Source: Oryzias latipes
Lineage: Eukaryota; Chordata; Actinopteri; Beloniformes; Adrianichthyidae
Direction: 5' to 3'
Length of the DNA: 64,000 nucleotides
Assembly (NCBI RefSeq): GCF_002234675.1
Contig: NC_019871.2
Location: forward strand, 19,934,604-19,998,603
Below are positions 60,801-64,000 of the stretch, in pieces. The notes under the pieces were generated by a model. It was not told the origin of the DNA, ran no database searches, and worked only from the letters and a program-made list of their open reading frames with translations. The position numbers and the translations under genes were made by a program. Position 1 is the stretch's first letter. Every line of letters begins with the position of its first letter.

Positions 60801-63800
60801 TGTGGTTTTAAACTTAGTGTTTCTTTCAGCGATTCTATTTTGTATTAAAGATTTGAATTTGTTAAGTTACTTGTTTCAGCTTCTTGTGTGGTAGAATCTT
60901 GCGTTTAATTATGTTTTTAGTTTTCTGGTGGCTCCACTGGAAAACCATAATGCCACACAAAGAAACAAGGACTGAGACCGACTCGGACCAATCACAACTT
61001 AAGCCTCAGTCACAACTGTCTGTACGGGTGGATATAGGCTGTCTGTGGGTGAAAAATGGACAAATCTCCATGAGGAATGCAGGTGGCCCCTACAAAACTT
61101 TAAGACTACACGGTGAGCCCGTAAGGCAAAATGTTCATTTGTATTTCTTTTTACGGGCATGCTGTGAGCAGCAGTTGGTAGGGGACACTTATACAAGACC
61201 TAAGGATATGTTAGGCGGTAGGTGAGAAGCAGGCGTTTCATACAGATTTTTCATTCCTTTGGACCGTCCTGAATCCCACCTGAATTCCATTAATGCTGTT
61301 CACATGTTAAGTGTGGGCTTGTTGTGGATCCATTGCATGCAACCTGGCTGTTAAAAATAAGAAAGTTAGACAATCAGAGCATAAATTGTGTGGGTATCCT
61401 ACAGGCATCTTATGACCACTTGCATGTCATGTGCACACCCTGTGCGAGCAGCATTGTGTGGGGTCAGTAAGGAGCCAGTGCTCGCACCTTACTAATGACT
61501 GGAGTGCTGCATAAAGGGTGCTGTGCAACAGCATTACCCATACATAATAAGTGCGTATTGCATAACTTACATATTCCCAACAAATATTTAGTGATACACT
61601 CACTGCACACACAACAATGGCAAGTTCTATTTTCACGAGTTGGATACGCAAGCCTCAAGTGAACTGCAAGACTAAAGTCAACTATTTTCTTAAATAGAGA
61701 TTACATTTGCTAAATGTTCCTTGAACTGCAGGAGCGCTGCTCTTAAGATAACGCCCCTCATTTTTACAACCCCCTACAGAACCGGACAATCCAAAAACCT
61801 GCTGCATCCATATGGGGGTTGACCCACGCGGATGCGGCTATGTCCAAATCTGTTGTTTGGAACTGGAATGGGTTTGCTGCCACAGACGTGGAGCAAGAGA
61901 CCCCACGCTGCAACATTTGCCAAAAACCCATCGCAGTCGAAGGCTCTCACTCTAGTGGCACACGCTCAGTCCTCTTACACACGCTGTGCCCCGACACACG
62001 TACACATACTCATTCCACAATGCCTATATAGTTAGTTCATTAATTAGATAGTTAGTTGTTACTGTTATTTTTTAAGAAAGAATAGTGTGTTGTAATGACT
62101 CCTGCTGCTTCATCTTCTTCTCCGTGGAGAAGACGGGATTTTATTCTTCTTTCACTTCTGGCTTCTCCCATCAGCGGTTGCCACAGCGAAACAACTCTCC
62201 CTTGAGGATAAGTCGCATGGTTAACTTGGCAATGTTTTACGCCAGATGCCCTTCCTGACGCAACCCTCTCAATCCAACTGGGTTTGGGACCGGCACAGCA
62301 GCAGAGAAGGGAATAGGGAGCAGCCCGGAATCGAACCTTAATTTCACGGACGGAAGGCACTGCAAACCATCACGAGCTAAACCGGCCCCCTAGAAGATGG
62401 GATATTAGTAATTTAATTAAAACCTTAGACCCCAGATATGAGCTTTATTGTTAATCCTTTAGAAAATGGTGGAGCTACTCTCAAGGTGAATGTTTGTCTT
62501 CTTTTAGTCTAGACTACAAAGTGCGACTTAAAACACAGCTGGGACCTTAAGTAAGTAAGTAAGTAACCTTTTTATTTTGGACAGGTGAAAAAAGTGCAGA
62601 ATAATAAAATAAGATAAAAAAAAGACAACAATTATATAAAACAGGAAAATTATTTAAAACAAAATTATATAAAAAACACAAGTCCAAAAGGGAGTGAGAA
62701 GAAGAAAAATCTTATACTTACTGTTTTCAGAGTGTGTTCATTTATTTATTATTCATCCCAGAAATGGGGGTGACATTTGTCTTGTGTTTGATTAAACAAA
62801 AGCAAAATTTGCTTTAAGCTGTTTGCCAATTGTGCTAATTACTTTTCTTAAGTGTGTGTGTGTGGGAGGGGGGTCGGTGAAAAAAATTGGATACGAATAA
62901 AAAAAACCCGCCATAGTGCACATAGTGCATGGTGGCGTTATTGCGAAAAAAATGGTAACTTAATCGACTTAGTTTGGTTGGAGCCAGAAGTAAACTACTC
63001 TCTATGGGTAATGTAACACTCACTCCAGTGCTCTGATACAGTCAATGGAGAAAACTCAAACTTACTTTGCACAAACTTCTGCAGTAATCTCCTCCTGCCC
63101 AATACTCACTTCCTCTTTTACATTTAGTGTTACCTCAAATTTAGGCAAAACTGAAAGGAAACAACAAAAGCTTTTTGAATGTAATAAATGGAAACAGAAT
63201 GAGTATGTATGCAGATCCAAAACCTTTACTTACCATACTTCTCCACCTTGAAGCTGTGAGAAATCTTATCATCACCCACTGACAGAACAATTTGGTGTAC
63301 TCCTTCACGTGCCTCAGAGCTGAGGGAGTAAGAAAGCGCTAATATTTTACCATCCGACGTCTCATTGAGCCATTGTCCAATTCTGTTCCCATGAGGATCC
63401 TGTTTGATGACATGAATCATAAGGATAAAACTTGCGTCATACTGATGAAATATTCATGGAAAAATGCAACATTTAAAAGAAAGAGAAATACATAGATTGA
63501 AAAGCCCTTCTACTGCCTCTAGTGGAATGATTTTGAACTACTGGGCAGAAAACATGGACAAAGTTATAAATAATAGGTTTTAAAGTGAATTTTAGATCAT
63601 GCTAAAGAGATGAGTCTCAGAAATCCATGTATCAAATGTGACATGAATGGTTATGTAGGGTTAGAGATATTAGTCCGAAACGAAATAAAAAAAAAAAGTG
63701 TTGTTCAAACAAGTGTTTTGCAGGCAAACCCGGATATTATTTTACTTGTCACAGAAGACCCATAGTAACGCCACCCTGAGAATCTGATCATTTTCTTGTT

Positions 63801-63902
63801 GACTAAGCCAAACGATAAAAATATTGAGGGAATCATTTAAGGAATTATAAAACCAAGTGAAGAGTTAATGTGTTGTCTCACCTGCAGTTCGATGACGTTG
63901 AA
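44622..63902 (-). CDS. a2m: Alpha-2-macroglobulin, copy B, thioester-containing, 5' part outside the window
   Basis: This is a secreted protease inhibitor of the macroglobulin family. Thirty-one coding exons (5 to 35 by analogy with copy A) join in frame to 3,927 nt, or 1,308 aa plus stop. Exons 1-4 (about 176 codons: signal peptide and start of MG1) lie beyond 64,000. The thioester motif PYGCGEQNM is intact (51,108-51,131). The bait region is glycine/alanine/proline-rich. The reading frame closes with TGA at 44,622-44,624, slightly earlier than in human A2M. Two introns use GC donors. The gene is in tandem with copy A, same orientation, with the same intron positions and phases. The window's right edge falls in the intron upstream of exon 5. 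Confidence 0.93.
46655..46705 (-). mobile_element. SINE head fragment (reverse)
   Basis: The minus strand reads GGGACTGCAGGGTGGTGTAG then TGGTTAGCACTGACACC, the same repeat head as at 333-570. Only about 50 bp is recognisable. Confidence 0.5.
48425..48815. repeat. MITE-like family M1, copy c
   Basis: The left end CATTGACTGTATCAGAGAAC with TGGACTGAGAGAC and the right end GGTCACTCAGTTCAGTTTTC are inverted partners, 390 bp apart. The internal block GAATGACTGAGTAATAGCTG matches copy a. A G-rich stretch occupies the place of the long G/C runs of the other copies. It lies in a copy B intron. Confidence 0.6.
50003..50450 (+). repeat. MITE-like family M2 copy
   Basis: It starts AAAGACCCACTCTGATGAAA and contains CTCCGCTCCATTCTGCTTCA and GTAATGTTAGCTTGGGTTTT, blocks found inverted at 54,620-55,125. 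It lies in the copy B intron between exons 24 and 25. Confidence 0.55.
51436..53454 (-). other. Copy B exons 19-23: post-bait MG7/CUB region
   Basis: Exons 53229-53454, 52864-52990, 52596-52717, 52279-52330, 51436-51519. The reading includes [80 protein letters not shown] and [20 protein letters not shown]. All are strongly like mammalian A2M. Confidence 0.9.
53732..54604 (+). mobile_element. Non-autonomous hAT-like element H2, second copy
   Basis: The ends CAGTGTTTTTCAACC and GGTTGAAAAACACTG and the body match the nested element at 16,443-17,306. The 8-bp target duplication TTCTAGGA is exact (53,724-53,731 and 54,605-54,612). Length is 873 bp. It lies in the copy B intron between exons 18 and 19, beside an M2 repeat. 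Confidence 0.9.
54613..55125 (-). repeat. MITE-like family M2 copy (inverted)
   Basis: The reverse complement of this stretch matches the M2 copy at 50,003-50,450, ending at GGAGTAGGTCTTTAAA on the plus strand. The H2 element at 53,732 was inserted at or near its left edge. Confidence 0.5.
55274..56112 (-). other. Copy B exons 16-18: bait region
   Basis: Exons 55960-56112, 55562-55655, 55274-55475. Exon 16 encodes [17 protein letters not shown], exon 17 [19 protein letters not shown], exon 18 the bait, which includes [20 protein letters not shown] followed by a YDYD motif and the conserved [14 protein letters not shown]. The bait is flexible, rich in Gly, Ala, Pro and Met, and partly collagen-like. 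It differs completely from that of copy A. Confidence 0.87.
57370..57530 (+). repeat. (TAATC)n pentanucleotide array
   Basis: About 30 tandem copies of TAATC with a few variants at the right end. It lies in the copy B intron between exons 12 and 13, close to exon 13. Confidence 0.95.
59825..60170 (-). repeat. MITE-like family M1, copy d
   Basis: GAACTGGACTGAGTGACAAA at the left and blocks ATAGACTTCTATAGAGAAAT and AATAACCATTATTGCTCTGA match the copy at 36,850-37,060. It lies in the large copy B intron. Confidence 0.55.
60985..61825 (+). repeat. Dispersed repeat family D, copy 3
   Basis: AAGCCTCAGTCACAACTGTC, GGTGAAAAATGGACAAATCT and TTCTATTTTCACGAGTTGGA correspond to blocks in the copies at 9,935 and 23,575. 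It is the longest of the three. No coding region is recognised between 60,171 and 60,984; that stretch shows GT-rich unique-looking sequence. Confidence 0.5.
62095..62394 (-). mobile_element. tRNA-derived SINE family S, copy 2 (reverse)
   Basis: On the minus strand the head reads GGGGCCGGTTTAGCTCGTGA with a B-box-like GGTTCGATTCC about 40 bp on, typical of tRNA-derived SINEs. The body and tail share GATGCCCTTCCTGACGCAAC (plus strand) with the copy at 36,262-36,450. It lies in the copy B intron between exons 7 and 8. Confidence 0.65.
62925..63050 (+). repeat. M1 repeat fragment
   Basis: ATGGTGGCGTTATTGCGAAA through CAGTCAATGG matches the right part of the M1 copy at 37,298-37,420. It ends 15 bp before copy B exon 7. 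Confidence 0.5.
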
Positions 63903-64000
63903 CTGTTGAAGAAAAAAAAAGCACAAAGTTTACTTAACATGGACATACTTTGATGTGCAACTTAGGGTCTCAATTACTGTAGTAAAAACAAGTTTGACTT

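Larger units (their letters stand above)
56258..63902 (-). other. Copy B exons 5-15: macroglobulin domains before the bait region
   Basis: Exons 63882-63902 (21-nt microexon FNVIELQ), 63234-63399, 63066-63150, 59612-59753, 58981-59098, 58749-58858, 58494-58661, 58159-58383, 57262-57325, 56999-57144, 56258-56407. The reading includes [111 protein letters not shown] and [18 protein letters not shown]. The exon ending at 58,981 has a GC donor (ACAG/GCAAGT). A 3.3-kb intron (59,754-63,065) holds several repeats. Confidence 0.9.

Noticed and set aside
62290-62394. tRNA gene
   Set aside because: A-box and B-box-like sequences are present, but they belong to the head of a SINE whose body recurs at 36,262; no cloverleaf was supported.
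1-64000. CRISPR arrays, operons or prokaryotic elements
   Set aside because: None present; intron structure and repeats show vertebrate nuclear DNA, and the tandem arrays seen lack repeat-spacer organisation.

Overview
The window is vertebrate nuclear DNA, almost certainly from a teleost fish. It has intron-rich genes with mammalian-type exon sizes and splice phases, and a dense mixture of fish-type repeats (Tc1, hAT, tRNA-derived SINEs, several LINE clades, Ty3/Gypsy). I found three protein genes, all on the minus strand. I spliced them by eye from conserved protein similarity, GT/GC-AG signals and phase bookkeeping. Family assignments rest on remembered family sequences, not on a search.

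Layout. Positions 1-5.9 kb hold repeats, an orphan CpG/CRE promoter-like region near 1.85-2.3 kb and a decayed Tc1-like element. Positions 5.9-18.9 kb hold TBCEL (tubulin folding cofactor E-like, 8 coding exons, 429 aa), with a probable upstream 5' UTR exon and promoter near 18.8-18.9 kb and two hAT elements in its introns, one of them carrying a nested second hAT. Positions 18.9-21.4 kb are intergenic with LINE debris. Positions 21.4-38.7 kb hold a complete alpha-2-macroglobulin-family gene (copy A, 35 coding exons, 1,480 codons, open throughout). Positions 38.7-43.2 kb are intergenic, with LTR and LINE fragments. From 43.2 kb to the right edge lies a second alpha-2-macroglobulin gene (copy B, 31 coding exons in view, 1,308 aa; the first exons lie beyond the window).

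The two macroglobulin genes are a head-to-tail tandem pair with the same intron phases and nearly identical exon lengths. Copy B keeps the canonical thioester motif PYGCGEQNM and looks like a classical protease-trapping macroglobulin. Copy A has lost the thioester: Cys is replaced by Asn and Gln by Trp (PYENGDWN). It has also lost a receptor-binding-domain lysine, has an unrelated bait region and ends in a natural run of five histidines, yet has no stop or frameshift in 1,480 codons. This pattern suggests a functional, thioester-independent macroglobulin, in the way chicken ovostatin works without a thioester, next to a conventional sister gene. Both genes share an unusual GC-AG intron directly after the thioester exon.
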